From Adiantum capillus-veneris (taxonomy: Eukaryota; Streptophyta; Polypodiopsida; Polypodiales; Pteridaceae), in the NCBI GenBank assembly GCA_014529385.2, contig CM043970.1, forward strand, positions 68,594,567 through 68,658,566: 64,000 nucleotides of DNA. Reading direction: 5' to 3'. Below, piece after piece: positions 43,061 to 53,365 of the stretch. Position numbers and translations under genes: made by a program. The stretch's first letter is position 1; each line of letters opens with the position of its first letter. Below the pieces are notes generated by a model. The model was given only the letters and a program-made list of their open reading frames with translations, did not search any database and had not been told where the DNA came from.

Positions 43061-44321
43061 CAGATTACAATATTGCATGTCTCTTGCAAATTTATTGCCA
43101 TGGCCAACACAATCAAATGGTGAAGCTTTTACAAGAGTTGCTACTTACATGATTTGGACCTGCCAAATGGTCTACTGTCCTACAAAAGAATTTTAACAGT
43201 TTTTGAATTGTTCTTTCCATTGTGCTCCCTTTTGGCATATAACAACTACTACCCATAGGTTCATATGCGCACATGTGAGCATAGTGCATTAGTATTATGA
43301 TCTTACTTTGTGTGTCTATAGGTTAGACTAGTGAAATTACTTTTTTTGAGTCCAAGTTGCTATATATGCAAGCCTTAGTTCCTCTGCGTCAACTATTATG
43401 GTGAAACGTTTGATTTCAACCCCTAGTGCCAACATGTTTTTTTCATGTGCGTCTATTGTTAATTCTAGATTTTAAGATAGTATAATACATAGTCTTTGGA
43501 AATGGCTAGGGTTAAAATATTTTTTACAAGAGTGTGTTTTTTAATTTTATGGAATCCACGATTGGTTTTTTGTTAGTCTCCAGTATTTTGCTACATGCTA
43601 ATAGGATTGGTGTGCTATGTATACTTGTCCAAGGGATGTCTTGAGTGCATGTTCCCTCTTAATGTTATAGCATATATCTAAATCTTTATGGGATTTACTA
43701 AGACCTCACCTACCGCAATTCATCGTCTACATGAATATTGGCTAAGTTGTAAGTTCTTCTCTTCGACAACTTATGTATGCAACATTTACACACAGCTAAG
43801 TTCATGATGAAAAATTCAGCTTGTAAAACATAGTTATTATTAAGGTTGAGCTTTGAGCAATATTAAGGTAGCACCTTCTCCCAATTAAGGGCCGTTCGAA
43901 ATGGGATAAGTGCAAAACCTATTTCTTTGATGGATGATGCGAGATAGAAGGATGTGCATAAGGATTCTGCAATGCATGGTTAAGCAATGATGCTATCATA
44001 AGTAGAGTTAGCCAAAGAATCATGTATGGTGAGGGCCTATTATTGATGGCCTTTTTTCTTGTCAAGGGCCATTTTTCGTGTCAAAGCAAGAGCTCAAAAA
44101 AACATCCCGTCATTTGACATGCTAGAATGTATGAATCCCTTGTCAATTTCTCATGTGCATTATACGTATATGTATGTCTATACATGAAAACTATGTAGAT
44201 GTTTGTCTTTCTTGTGCATATATAAGTAAACATACCATGTTATACAACGCATATGAAGGGGACTTGGAAAAGTTACTGACAAAAGAAAATTGACCAGTTA
44301 ATTTTAGGCCTTGGAGCAAGG
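43061..44321. other. Intergenic, no feature recognised
   Basis: AT-rich single-copy-looking DNA with no ORF of note and no similarity to the elements elsewhere in the window. It is the 3' flank of the dirigent gene. Confidence 0.5.
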
Positions 44322-44327
44322 TTTATT
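44322..44327 (-). terminator. Likely polyadenylation signal of the dirigent gene
   Basis: AATAAA on the minus strand, about 20 bases after the stop codon at 44346. Short spacing, so other signals further left may also be used. Confidence 0.4.
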
Positions 44328-44345
44328 GAGGCTAATTAAGAAGTG

Positions 44346-44864
44346 CTAACTAAGGAAGACGGAGTACTGGAGCACGACAGGGGGGGCGGAGACGAAGGCG
44401 ATGGTGGCGTAGCCATTGGCAAAGCGGAAGCTCCCGGTGCCGCCAACGACGGCGAGCTCGACGGGGAGGCCGCTAAAGCTGGAATCAATGAGGCCGTGGA
44501 GGGCCAGCGTGCCGGAGGAGTCGCCGTCGTCGTAGAAGAGGGTGCTGAGGAGGTGCTGCAGGGTGGGCGTGGAGTCTACGGTGCCGTTGAAGACTATGCC
44601 CAGCCCCCGCAGAACCCCGAAGCTTTCGCTGGGCGGCAGTTCGAAGGCCGTCAGGGGCCCGAAGCGCGGTTTGCCGGAGGTGGCGTTCAGGATGGCCGTG
44701 TTGGTCACGCCTGGGATGATGTGTATGTAGAACACCAGTTGCTTCAGCTGGGCCTCTGCGCTGTCGGCGTAGCAGCTTCCTGCTATAATGAGCATGCACG
44801 CCGCCGCGCTTAGCAGCACTCGGCGCAACTCATATGCAAATGCAGCAGCTTTGGCCGACGCCAT
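44346..44864 (-). CDS. Dirigent-family protein, secreted (172 aa)
   Basis: Complete single-exon ORF. Residues 1 to ~33 form a signal peptide (basic RR, then a hydrophobic core LLSAAACMLIIAGS), so the product should enter the apoplast. Residues ~42-172 form one dirigent domain: LVFYIH at 43-48, FGPLTAFEL 68-76, RGLGIVFN 86-93, STLFYDDGDSSGTLALHG about 107-124, and the family signature VVGGTGSFRFANGYA at 139-153. N-glycosylation sites at N60 and N93. Dirigent proteins steer radical coupling of phenoxy radicals or related ring closures without an oxidative centre of their own. Here the Asp usual after FYxH (HD) is Ile (H48-I49), so a classical pinoresinol-type activity is doubtful. GC-rich compared with its flanks. 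Length is normal for the family. Confidence 0.88.
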   Translation of the reverse strand: MASAKAAAFAYELRRVLLSAAACMLIIAGSCYADSAEAQLKQLVFYIHIIPGVTNTAILNATSGKPRFGPLTAFELPPSESFGVLRGLGIVFNGTVDSTPTLQHLLSTLFYDDGDSSGTLALHGLIDSSFSGLPVELAVVGGTGSFRFANGYATIAFVSAPPVVLQYSVFLS

Positions 44865-45697
44865 ATTTATGACAGATCACTGCGCGTGCTGCACCTGCCT
44901 AAGAAGCTGAGTCTCGTTAGAGCTTGATACCCTTCTCGCGTTGCCCACTGCCTCGATCTTGTACTGCGATCTTCAAACATCCGTGTCATGCGGCGTTGTC
45001 AAACCTCGTCATGCCATACGTGCCCCGATCAGCTACTAACTATACGATCCTCTAGACGGAGATGTGAGAGCGAGAAAGAACTAGAGTGCGTCGTTAGCTA
45101 AAAATATTGGACACTGAGAGAGTAATAGAGAGAGAGAGAAGAGAGAGACATTTCATGAAAGAGTGTTAGATTTTTTTACCTGCGAGTGTTTGGGATACCG
45201 ATCGTCATGGTTTAGTGGTGTACCTCCGCATAAATTGGTTACCGATCGTAGTGCTTCATAGGGGTACCTTGCCAAAAACCACAAGGAGTGTAAAGAGTTT
45301 TGTCAAGCTCAATGTTCATGACCATACAAGATATCAATGTTATTAATTCTATGTTGTTTCATTTTTTTATGTTTTGAAAAAAAGAAAACATGCAAGTCTC
45401 CTTGCATGGGGGAGTTTGCATAGCCCTCCCCAATTATTATAATACGAGGGAACGTGCCATTCCCACGACAGCGTGCAATTTTCAGTGTGTTGATTAACTG
45501 CATTTTCAGTGTCAAAAATCAGAAAATAATAATGTTTACTCACCGCGCGATTGAATGTCTATCGCCAATGGACTTCCTTGCATCAACGATGTTGGGCATC
45601 TCCTGCACTTAACCCGCTGCAAGAGACGACATCCCATGGAGGATACCCTTCAAGAAGATTTTGTGCTATTGTGACCTCAGCAACAGATTGTTCTCCA
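44865..45697. other. Upstream region of the dirigent gene, no gene recognised
   Basis: Would hold the dirigent promoter (minus strand, 44865 rightwards). No convincing TATA box. Contains GA-rich runs (45125-45150) and short direct repeats ACCGATCGT (45197, 45240). Confidence 0.4.
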
Positions 45698-46213
45698 TCA
45701 GTGGGCAGGTTTTCCTTTAACTTGTTTATCATGGGTGACGGTTCTCTTGTGAAGTTTTACGAGCGCGTAACCTTTGACACTGTCTACGGTGCATTCTTCC
45801 ATAAAATATGTGCACCCATCATGATGCTTAGCTTTGTACGTGAAATACTTTAGGGTATAGTCACTGTTCTTTTTCACCATCGGTGGCCCTTGTTGCTTCC
45901 AATGATAGTCAACCTTGGTAAGCATCACTCTTTTCCCTTTACTCGTGTACTTGCAACATACTACTAACAAGTATGTGTGATCATTTGCTACATCATATGA
46001 TGAGAGAAAGACGAACCCACATTTACTGAAGCTAGAAAACTTCCAAGTCCACTTAAAAAATAAGAAAATGTGCTTTTCTCTACCTGTACATACATCCCAT
46101 GGATGCTTGAGAAATAAGTCCTTACCACTTGAATGTTTCTCAGTGACATTGTTTTGAATGCATAATCCCATAGAGTAGGCACAAGTGATTCCAAGGAGGG
46201 CACATGAACACAT
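45698..46213 (-). CDS. Unrecognised ORF (171 aa), Cys/Lys-rich
   Basis: ATG-to-stop ORF on the minus strand: MCSCALLGITCAYSMGLCIQ ... HPWDVCTGREKH ... LLVVCCKYTSKGKRVML ... YTLKYFTYKAKHHDGCTYFM ... GYALVKLHKRTVTH. The hydrophobic, Cys-containing start could be a weak signal peptide; ten or so cysteines are spread through it. I do not recognise a family. A second frame with its own ATG (46344-45988, MKITLVLSCSSLMFQG in it) overlaps the N-terminus, so an upstream exon or frameshift is possible. It lies 3' of the Cys/His repeat region on the same strand. May be a gene remnant. Confidence 0.35.
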   Translation of the reverse strand: MCSCALLGITCAYSMGLCIQNNVTEKHSSGKDLFLKHPWDVCTGREKHIFLFFKWTWKFSSFSKCGFVFLSSYDVANDHTYLLVVCCKYTSKGKRVMLTKVDYHWKQQGPPMVKKNSDYTLKYFTYKAKHHDGCTYFMEECTVDSVKGYALVKLHKRTVTHDKQVKGKPAH

Positions 46214-46336
46214 TTTCTCTGCATTGTCGTACCTTGAAACATTAGAGAACTACATGATAATACTAGAGTGATCTTCATGTGTCGACGGATTACGGTTTTG
46301 GACCGCGCATCCATATGATTCGTACTTGGTGATGAC

Positions 46337-47237
46337 CTATACATCCAGATTGCAATGCTTCACTAGAATATGCCTCAACACAAGACGACGGGGATGGCGG
46401 ACTGTCCTACTGAGGTGGTTGCTGGCATTGGCGTTCCAGAGTAACAAGCATGACATGCTCCTGGCAATGGCGCCATCCATAGTATTGCGAAGGCCTGGAG
46501 TTATCATCAACAAAGGCATGGTGGGTGCAACCAGGCAGCTTGTAGATTTGATCTGGATGGAGGTGCGAGGTAAAGTCGGAGAGCCACACAAGGTAGTGAG
46601 ACCGGGAGCACCATGAATGGCCAGGGTGGGGGGATTGCAGAAAGAAGGTAGGGCGCAAAGCCCAGCTGCGTTGCAATCGAGTATTTTATGATGAGGGTGA
46701 GGCAGAGACGGACGGAAGCGTCCGTCCATAAGAAGCTGATGATGCAGATTGCCGCAGGTCAAGTGAGATTTGGCACATCCGAGAGAGGAGAAATGGGGTT
46801 GGTTGCATCCTGGGAGACCGTAGGTCTCTCATCCTGTTATATTCTTAAAATAGTGATGGAGAAGATGAAGATCGCAAAAGGTCCGGCATTCTGCTGCTTG
46901 CTGGTGGGTGCAACCAGGTAGCTTGCAGATTTGATCTGGATGGAGTCGGAGAGCCACACAAGGTTGTGATACTGGGAGCACCATGAATGGCTAGGGTGGG
47001 GGGATTGTAGCAGGAAGGTAGGGCGCAAAGCCCAGCTGCGTTGTGATCGAGTATTTTCTGATTGTCGCAGGTCAAGTGAGATTTGGCATATCCGGGAGAG
47101 GAGAAAGGGGGATGGCTGCATCCTGGGAGAGCGCAGGTCTCTCGTCCTGTCATATTCTTAAAATAGTGATGGAGAAGATGAAGATCGCAGAAGGTCCAGT
47201 CGGATCTGATGAAAAAAAAGCTAAAAAGTGTCGCCAT
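46337..47237 (-). pseudogene. Broken gene with tandem Cys/His-rich LPGC repeats
   Basis: Minus-strand frames give a repeated pattern: TFCDLHLLHHYFKN, TCALPGCSHPPFSSPGYAKS HLTC, LCALPSCYNPPTLAIHGAPS, then in other frames CKLPGCTHQQAAECRTFCDL HLLHH, YGLPGCNQPHFSSLGCAKSH LTC and YKLPGCTHHAFVDDNSRPSQ YYGWRHCQEH. The layout C-x-LP-(G/S)-C ... C/H-rich, repeated every ~35 residues, suggests small metal-binding modules. A 13-bp length difference between the DNA repeats and an in-frame TGA (Arg in the sister copy) break the frame. Family not recognised. Confidence 0.45.
46519..47200. repeat. Direct tandem duplication, ~385-bp and ~300-bp copies
   Basis: 46519-46901 and 46902-47200 both start GGTGGGTGCAACCAGG and run through GGAGCACCATGAATGG, GTAGGGCGCAAAGCCCAGCT and AAAATAGTGATGGAGAAGAT. 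The first copy has an extra ~50-bp segment (GAGGCAGAGACGGACGG...) and a 13-bp insert. Confidence 0.85.
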
Positions 47238-47280
47238 GTGGACGAACCTCCAGCCAGCATTGCGATTTCAGCTTCTACGC

Positions 47281-47290
47281 TATAAAAGGC
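47281..47290 (+). promoter_or_regulatory. Isolated TATA box
   Basis: TATAAAAGGC in a GC-rich context (CTACGC before, CTCTAGCTGTGCC after) looks like a good plant TATA box, but no plus-strand gene follows; the next 600 bp is AT-rich and empty. Confidence 0.3.
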
Positions 47291-47329
47291 CTCTAGCTGT
47301 GCCGTCCCCCTCATTCATCCTTTAGCATA

Positions 47330-47333
47330 TCAT

Positions 47334-47376
<43 letters not shown>
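47330..47376. repeat. (AT)n microsatellite
   Basis: About 20 AT dinucleotides with a few interruptions at the edges. Confidence 0.9.
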
Positions 47377-47379
<3 letters not shown>

Positions 47380-47963
47380 CATATATAGAAAGATGAATAA
47401 TAATTATGTCTAACGTTAGTGCCACGTTATGCCCCGTTGATTGTATATGCTCATGATATATTACCACATATAAGGGTAGAGTCTGGGCTCTCATCACAGC
47501 TTACATATGGTTTATGCATGCATTGAAGCCCTTTGATGGGATTAAGGACGAGGGTTGCCGTTAGTTTATAAGATCATCTAAAGAGACGAGGACATTGTTT
47601 TTCTATGTTTAATTTGATTGATTTATTATGCCTAACTACAAATTATAGTTATCTAAGTATATAATTTATTCTCTTAATCAATCTATTTGACTATCTTTAT
47701 TCTCTAATTTTGTTAGTTACTACGTGACTATCTAGTTACTTAAATAGATTATTTATATTGATATCTACCATGTCCTACCCATTTTGGAAATGAAATTCTT
47801 TCCGTTAAACAAGGGGAGGGGAGTGGATGGGAGCAAATGCCGGAGGAATAGAGGTTAAAAGATGTTCAAAGGCCGAGCCAATAGGCATGGGTGACATGTC
47901 AAAACTAGGTTGAAGAGTATATTATACATTATCAAATGTGAACCTCAATACTTACTCACTATG
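47377..47963. other. Intergenic, no feature recognised
   Basis: AT-rich, no ORF or repeat recognised before the Copia-2 LTR. Confidence 0.5.
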
Positions 47964-48106
47964 TGTTGAGATGTAGAGAGAAAGAGAGAGAGACGAGACA
48001 AGAGACACACCATATACGCTCCCAAAGACTGATTCATATTGAGGACAAGATACAAATATATAGGTGAGACCAAGTTTAGTAGAGTGAGCCATATATAGAT
48101 CCAACA
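47964..48106 (-). repeat. Copia-2 3' LTR (143 bp)
   Basis: On the minus strand TGTTGGATC...CTCAACA, same length as the Copia-1 3' LTR with a few changes. Confidence 0.9.
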
Positions 48107-48165
48107 CCCCCACTCAAACAAAGGTCTCTAGCTTTGGATGAAAAAACCCTTGGGGAGTTCAAGGG
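48107..48165 (-). promoter_or_regulatory. Copia-2 stem-loop and polypurine tract
   Basis: Minus strand: CCCTTGAACTCCCCAAGGG then TTTTTTCATCC and TTGAGTGGGGG next to the LTR. Confidence 0.8.
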
Positions 48166-48353
48166 AAAAACCCAAGCTCCTATACAATGTGAAATATGAA
48201 CCAGCGGTGATGATGTGAAAGTGAATTGTGCATCTATGTACAAATATTCAAGTGACTTAGATATCACAAGGTGCAAATGTGGAGTGTGCATAGTGCATGG
48301 TACCTAAAATATTACAATGTCATATGTACAAAGCTATTACAATAGCAAAGAAG

Positions 48354-50632
48354 CTAATCTAGAAAGAGTGAGGCCGAAGCAACTGCAAGCTCCGAGCGCA
48401 AGAGGATGAAACGTGACTCATTGAGGCCTTTGGTCAAAATGTCTGCAATCATCTGGTCACTTGGACAGTGTTCAACGATAATGGTTCCTTTGCGTACTTC
48501 ATACCTGACATAATGATAATGAACAGCAATGTACTTTGACTTATTATGTTGAACATAGTCTTTTGCAAGACTAATAGCACTTTGATTGTCACACCGCAAG
48601 GGTGTGCTAGAAAGAGGAGAGTGACCAATATCAAGCAACATTTGTCGAAGCCAAATCAACTCACGAGCTGCAAGTGATGCCGCAACATATTTTGACTCAG
48701 TCGTAGAAACTGCAACACAACGTTGTTTCTTGCTGGTCCAAGAAACAAGACAACCATTTATAAAGAAGCAATTTCCACTAGTCTGCATCTGTGTAACCCA
48801 AAAGAGAAAGAGATTGCATAGAATCCGATGTGAGTAGTCGTCGATAGACTAAACCAAAATCTGTTGTGTCTTTCAAGTATTTCAATACACGCTTTGCACC
48901 AGACCAATGCTTAAGAGAAGGACATGCAAGATGTTGTCCAAGATAGTTAGCAGTAAACAGAATATCAGGACGAGTGTTCATGCCAACAAACTGAAGACAT
49001 CCAATCAAGTTAGCATAAGGTTGATTTGTGACAAGTTGACTGCCATTGTCAAAATTATTCTTCGTAGAGCTTGCAAGACAAGGTGTGTTGGCTGAATGTG
49101 CAGATTCCATACCAAATTTTTGAATAGTATCTGCAATAAACTTTGACTGTCAAAGGAATAAAATACCTTTTGTATGGTTCCGTTGGATTTGAATGCCAAG
49201 ACAAGAGTGAATCTCTCCAAGATCCACCATATCGAATGCAAAAGACAATAACTTTTTCACTTGCTGAAGAAATCCCAAATCATTGGAAACAAGGATGGTA
49301 TCATCCACATAAAGAGCAAGAATCATAAAACTGCTACCTTGGCGTTTTATGTATAAGTTGGGGTCTGATGAGCAAGAGATGAATCCTTTAGAGGTGAGAA
49401 AAAGATCAAATTTTGTATACCAGGCTCGCGAAGCTTGTTTGAGACCATATAGTGCCTTATGGAGTTGAGCAACAAGGTCTTCTTTACCTGGAATAACAAA
49501 CCCTTCTGGTTCTTCCATACAAATTTCCTCTTCCAAGTCACCATGAAGAAAAGCAGTTCGCACATCCATTTGATGAGCTTCTAAATCAAATTGAACAGCA
49601 AATACCAATAAAAATCGAACACTTGTAATGCGAATAAGTGGTGAAAAAGTCTCTTGATAATCAACACCAGCTACTTGGGAGTAACCTTTTGCAACTAAAC
49701 GCGCCTTGAACTTGTCAAAAGATCCATCTGCTTTTACTTTTGTCTTATACACCCACTTACATTTAATAGATGTACGACCAGGAGGTGATTCAGTTAGTAT
49801 CCATGTACCTTTAGAGATAAGAGAATCGTACTCTGCTTCCATAGCCTCTTGCCATTGATCCTTTTGTGGTGAAGAGATAGCTTCATCATAAGTAACGGGG
49901 TCTTCAGAAGTAGAAAAAGCATTATCAGCAATATCGTCATCATAAACATGACATGAGCCATGTTCAAAATCAATAGGCAGATCAACAAAAATATCAATAT
50001 AATCATTGGCAACATTTGGAATGGATGGTTGTGAAGAGGAAAGTTGCTCTATAGGAAGAGTTTCATCTTCTGAAAGAAATGGAAAAGCTTGTAGCAATGA
50101 TTTAGTATCATCAGAATCATCCATGGACCATGAGCCTCCCATAAGCTGTTCGTTAAAAATAGCATCACGATTCACAATTACTTTCTTGGAGGAAGGGTCA
50201 TAGAATTTGTAGCCTTTGAAAGTGTCAGAATATCCAATAAATATAACTTTAAGACCAGGAGCATCAAGCTTTGTTCGTGTTTCTTTGGGAACATGAATAT
50301 AAGCAATACATCCAAAGGTTCGAAAATGAGATACAGAAGGAATGTCACCTGTCCATGCTGTGATGGGTATCTTACCAGAGGGTGCAGTAGTAGGAAGATG
50401 ATTTTGAATAAATACTACTGTCAAAGTAGCTTCAGCCCAGAAAACACGAGATAAGCCAGAATGAATCAACATACATCTTACAGCATTGAGAATAGTGCAA
50501 TTCTTTCGTTCAGCAACACCGTTTTGTTGAGGCGAATATGTAATAGTGTGTTCATGATGAATTCCATTGTCAGCACAGTAACTCACAAACTCTCGAGAAA
50601 CATATTCGCCTCCATTGTCACTACGAAGCTTC
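48354..50632 (-). pseudogene. Copia-2 pol (integrase to RNase H), broken
   Basis: 50586-49150 encodes integrase after the second Asp (PQQNGVAERKN with the catalytic Glu), integrase C-terminus, and RT through GYSQVAGVDYQETFSP, MDVRTAFLHGDLEEE and LYVDDTIL. A TGA at 49150-49152 replaces Arg (CGA) of the LRQSKF segment seen in Copia-1. The same frame continues 49110-48778. There a 32-bp deletion inside the RNase H TDxDW region (48778-48788) shifts the frame into 48788-48354, which keeps VAVSTTESKYVAASLAAREL. Two lesions against four in the same region and upstream of Copia-1. Confidence 0.9.
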
Positions 50633-51779
50633 TTTTTATGGTAGCCTCATAATGAGAGAGATTTCTTTTGACCCCTTTATATTTTTTTCCACTTATATTA
50701 TTTATATTTGACATGTACATATTTTTTAGACTCCTCAATATTTGATTTTCTTAGTTGTACTATTCACTTATATCATGATCTCAACAATATCTTCAATTAT
50801 AGACCTACCACATAAGGTCAAGGGTAGGTGGCATGCATACATGCACTATGGAGGGCTCACTCTTGGAGGTATTCAAAAGAATCATCCAAAGAAGGACTCC
50901 ACAAGGACCTTGTGCAGTGGAAAAACACGGTCCGTTTTGCTGAATTTTAAAAGTTCACTTGCTCTCTGAATTTGAAAAGGTGATACAAACAAAAGTTGTA
51001 GCTCGTGGGCTGAACTTTTGCCTCAAATTTTTTCATATTTTTTTGAGCTACGAGCTGTGAGCTATGATTTTATTAGTGGACCCCAGTTTTCCCATGCTAT
51101 GTAGCCACACTCTCTCTTCCACTTTATCATTTTCCTCTTTCACACACACTTCTCTACTCATCATCCCCACCTCTCTCACCACTCCTCTCTGCACCCTACT
51201 CACCTTCTCCTCAACCTTGAAGAATAAGAGAAACCATGGTGAACTCATACCTCCCACACACAATTCCATTCCAAAATTGACCACCTAGTCTCATTTTTCC
51301 TCCTCCAAATTACCCATATCTATCAAAAAAACCACAAAATTCAACCTCTTCTCTTAAAAGACAGCATCATGGTGGTTGATTACTCAGCTTCAATTACCTT
51401 GTCTCTCAAGGAAGGTCAAGAGTGGAGAAAAAATGTACCGTCAAAGCTAGTGGACCGTCAACAAGCGTCAAAATTGGCCCTACTCAAGACACTTGGAGCA
51501 TCAACCTTGTAAGAAATCCACCTTTTCTTACCTCTTAAGAGTTTTTCTTCCTTATTTGTATCCTACATGGATACTCCCATTGTAAATATCCAATTCCATT
51601 TGTAAATTAATACTAACTCTACTAACACTAACCCACTATGAAAAGTCCTATCACCTCCATTTCTCTCCTCTCTCTTTCCCCACCAACTTCTTGATAATTC
51701 CAAGCAAAAGAAATTAGGTAAATTGCTGAAAATCTAACCCAACCATGGTTAGAGGAGTAACCCTAGCCTTCAAAATTGC

Positions 51780-51787
51780 TATAAAAG
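51780..51787 (+). promoter_or_regulatory. Gypsy-2 5' LTR TATA box
   Basis: TATAAAAG, repeated at 60343-60350 in the 3' LTR. Confidence 0.7.
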
Positions 51788-52445
51788 GAGGGTGTAGCTA
51801 GCACAAAAGGAAAGAGAAGAAAGAGCACTATGCTATAGCATGAGAAGCCAAGCTCAACCTCTTGAGAAGGAGCTCTTGAGTGGAATCTCATGGGCATTAG
51901 GCATATGTATGTGTTGTATTAGGGGTGATTAGCAAGGGAACTCTATGCCATTGTAAGAGAGAGTGATCATTCAATTGAGAGTAGGAAATCTATCATTTCT
52001 CCTACTAGTTTAAGCCCAACATTTGCTGAATCAAGGAGGGTGAATTGGGACTAAGCATGGATACCTTGTCTCCCTTCCAATGTGAAGTCATGGACAATAA
52101 TGATGTGTAAGTGTCTTGGTGTTTTATTTAAGTTCTTGATAGCTTGTCTCCGGGTATTGTTATCAATTTAGCCATAAATCCCACATGCTGTAAGAGGGGG
52201 ACAGGGTGGAGAGGACTCCCCTGGCCTTAAGACAGTGATTGGGGTGGCTTTTTTCTTGTGATGTGTTGTGGTGTAATTCACTCAGGCTATGTTGAACAAA
52301 TACTAATCTCACTTGATTGGTCATGACAGATTTGTAAGAAGGCATTAGTGCAACAAGCACCCCCTTCCCCCTTCTCTCTCTTTCTTACATATATATATTT
52401 ATGTTTGCTTGATCATTAACGATACACTTCAAAGCAGCCCGAGCA

Positions 52446-52450
<5 letters not shown>

Positions 52451-52490
<40 letters not shown>
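52451..52490. repeat. (CT)n microsatellite in the Gypsy-2 5' LTR
   Basis: About 20 CT units; the 3' LTR copy is expanded to more than 100 bp (61013-61121). Confidence 0.9.
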
Positions 52491-52493
<3 letters not shown>

Positions 52494-52754
52494 TTTTAGT
52501 GTGTGAGAGTGTTCCATTGGTGTTAGGGTTAGTGTAAATTCCTTGCTTGTTTGTGGGTTGCTCTAACGATTCTCCTCTTTTGCGTCCTAGTTCGCTCTTA
52601 AACTAGGTGGTGCCCCTTGTGTAGTTGGGATTTGGCTGTGGGTTTGTTGTTTTGGTTTGTGTTGTGTTGTGCCCCAGCCCCATTAAGCAGCACGGGAGCC
52701 TTGAAGGGTGTCTAGAGGTTGCTCTTCTTGTTGCTCTCCCCAGACCGCTTCAAA

Positions 52755-52769
52755 TTGGTGCCCCCACGG
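52755..52769 (+). promoter_or_regulatory. Gypsy-2 primer binding site (probable)
   Basis: TTGGTGCCCCCACGG two bases after the LTR end. Similar to the minus-strand site at 14046-14030 and broadly like the TGGCGCC-type sites of plant Tat/Athila elements. The tRNA was not identified. Confidence 0.6.
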
Positions 52770-52828
52770 AGAACAGGCTTGTGTATGTTTTATGAAGGCT
52801 CAACCTTTAGCATAATCAAGTAGCTTGC

Positions 52829-53041
52829 ATGAATCACGAGAATTTGTTTGATCCCTTCATTCCCATTGCAAGGCAAAAGGTACACATAATTGTTAGTACT
52901 AAGTTGCAATTTCAACGAGTAATTCGTAGAATTTTAGGTCCTCTTAGGTTGGTAGAGATAAACGCATCAGTAAATCCTTTTATTTTGCCTCTCATTAGGT
53001 ACGACCTTAGTTTGGACGTCTATATTTTTGTTTTGTTTTAA
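52829..53041 (+). CDS. Small leader ORF B1 (70 aa), type S, unknown function
   Basis: Complete ATG-to-TAA ORF just after the primer site. KVHIIVSTKLQFQRVIRRIL, EINASVNPFILPLIRYDLSL and DVYIFVLF align without gaps with A2 at 5380-5592. It also shares the FQ-R, NP-ILPLI-Y and DV-IF-L pattern with its downstream neighbour B2. Basic, with a hydrophobic C-terminus too short to be a clear membrane span. No family recognised. Precedes B2 by 21 bases and gag by about 320. Confidence 0.62.
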   Translation: MNHENLFDPFIPIARQKVHIIVSTKLQFQRVIRRILGPLRLVEINASVNPFILPLIRYDLSLDVYIFVLF

Positions 53042-53062
53042 CAATTAGGTCATGCATAGACC

Positions 53063-53281
53063 ATGGATAATGGCCCAGGAATACAGATTTTTCCCTTTCA
53101 TTTCACTCCACACATTAGAGTAAACATTGCAATTAGTAGAAAAATCCATTTTCAACAACGTATGGTATTTATGTTTGGTGCCCAAAGAGTAGGAGAAATT
53201 CTCGCGTCACCAAACCCTGTCATTCTACCTCTTATTGATTATCATCGGTTATTTGATGTGAATATTTTTATTTTGTTGTAG
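53063..53281 (+). CDS. Small leader ORF B2 (72 aa), type L, unknown function
   Basis: Complete ATG-to-TAG ORF. IRVNIAISRKIHFQQRMVFM, FGAQRVGEILASPNPVILPL and IDYHRLFDVNIFILL align with A1 at 5165-5383 without gaps. Third codon positions differ often while residues are kept, as expected for a protein under selection. Here type L follows type S, the reverse of the order at 5165-5592. It lies between B1 and gag in the leader, so it would need leaky scanning, reinitiation or a separate transcript to be translated (inference). Confidence 0.62.
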   Translation: MDNGPGIQIFPFHFTPHIRVNIAISRKIHFQQRMVFMFGAQRVGEILASPNPVILPLIDYHRLFDVNIFILL

Positions 53282-53365
53282 AATAGATTGCAATTTAGAA
53301 AATATTATTGTGTAAATCTTTTAAAGAAAGAAAAAACAAAAACGCGTCACTTTGAAATCAATTTA

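Larger units (their letters stand above)
47964..50634 (-). mobile_element. Copia-2: 3' half of a Copia-1 family element
   Basis: 3' LTR 47964-48106, polypurine tract and stem-loop 48107-48165, and pol from RNase H back to the middle of integrase. It stops at 50634 inside the LRSDNGG integrase motif, where Gypsy-2 LTR sequence begins with a 3-base overlap (CTT). Sequence is close to Copia-1 over the whole length. No 5' half is present in the window. Confidence 0.9.
50635..52752 (+). repeat. Gypsy-2 5' LTR, 5'-truncated
   Basis: Aligns from TTTTTATGGTAGCC with 59195 onward. Contains CTATAAAAGG (TATAAAAG 51780-51787), a (CT)n tract (52451-52490) and ends CTTCA two bases before the primer site. 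Open frames on either strand (51048-51288) are shadows in LTR sequence. Confidence 0.85.

Noticed and set aside
44343-44813. 156-codon ORF on the plus strand opposite the dirigent gene
   Set aside because: Gly/Glu/Ala-rich composition is what the complement of a GC-rich gene gives; the minus strand has signal peptide and family motifs.
51048-51288. Pair of opposite-strand ORFs in the Gypsy-2 LTR, repeated at 59611-59851
   Set aside because: Repeated only because both LTRs carry the same sequence; no start context or domain, and overlapping on both strands.
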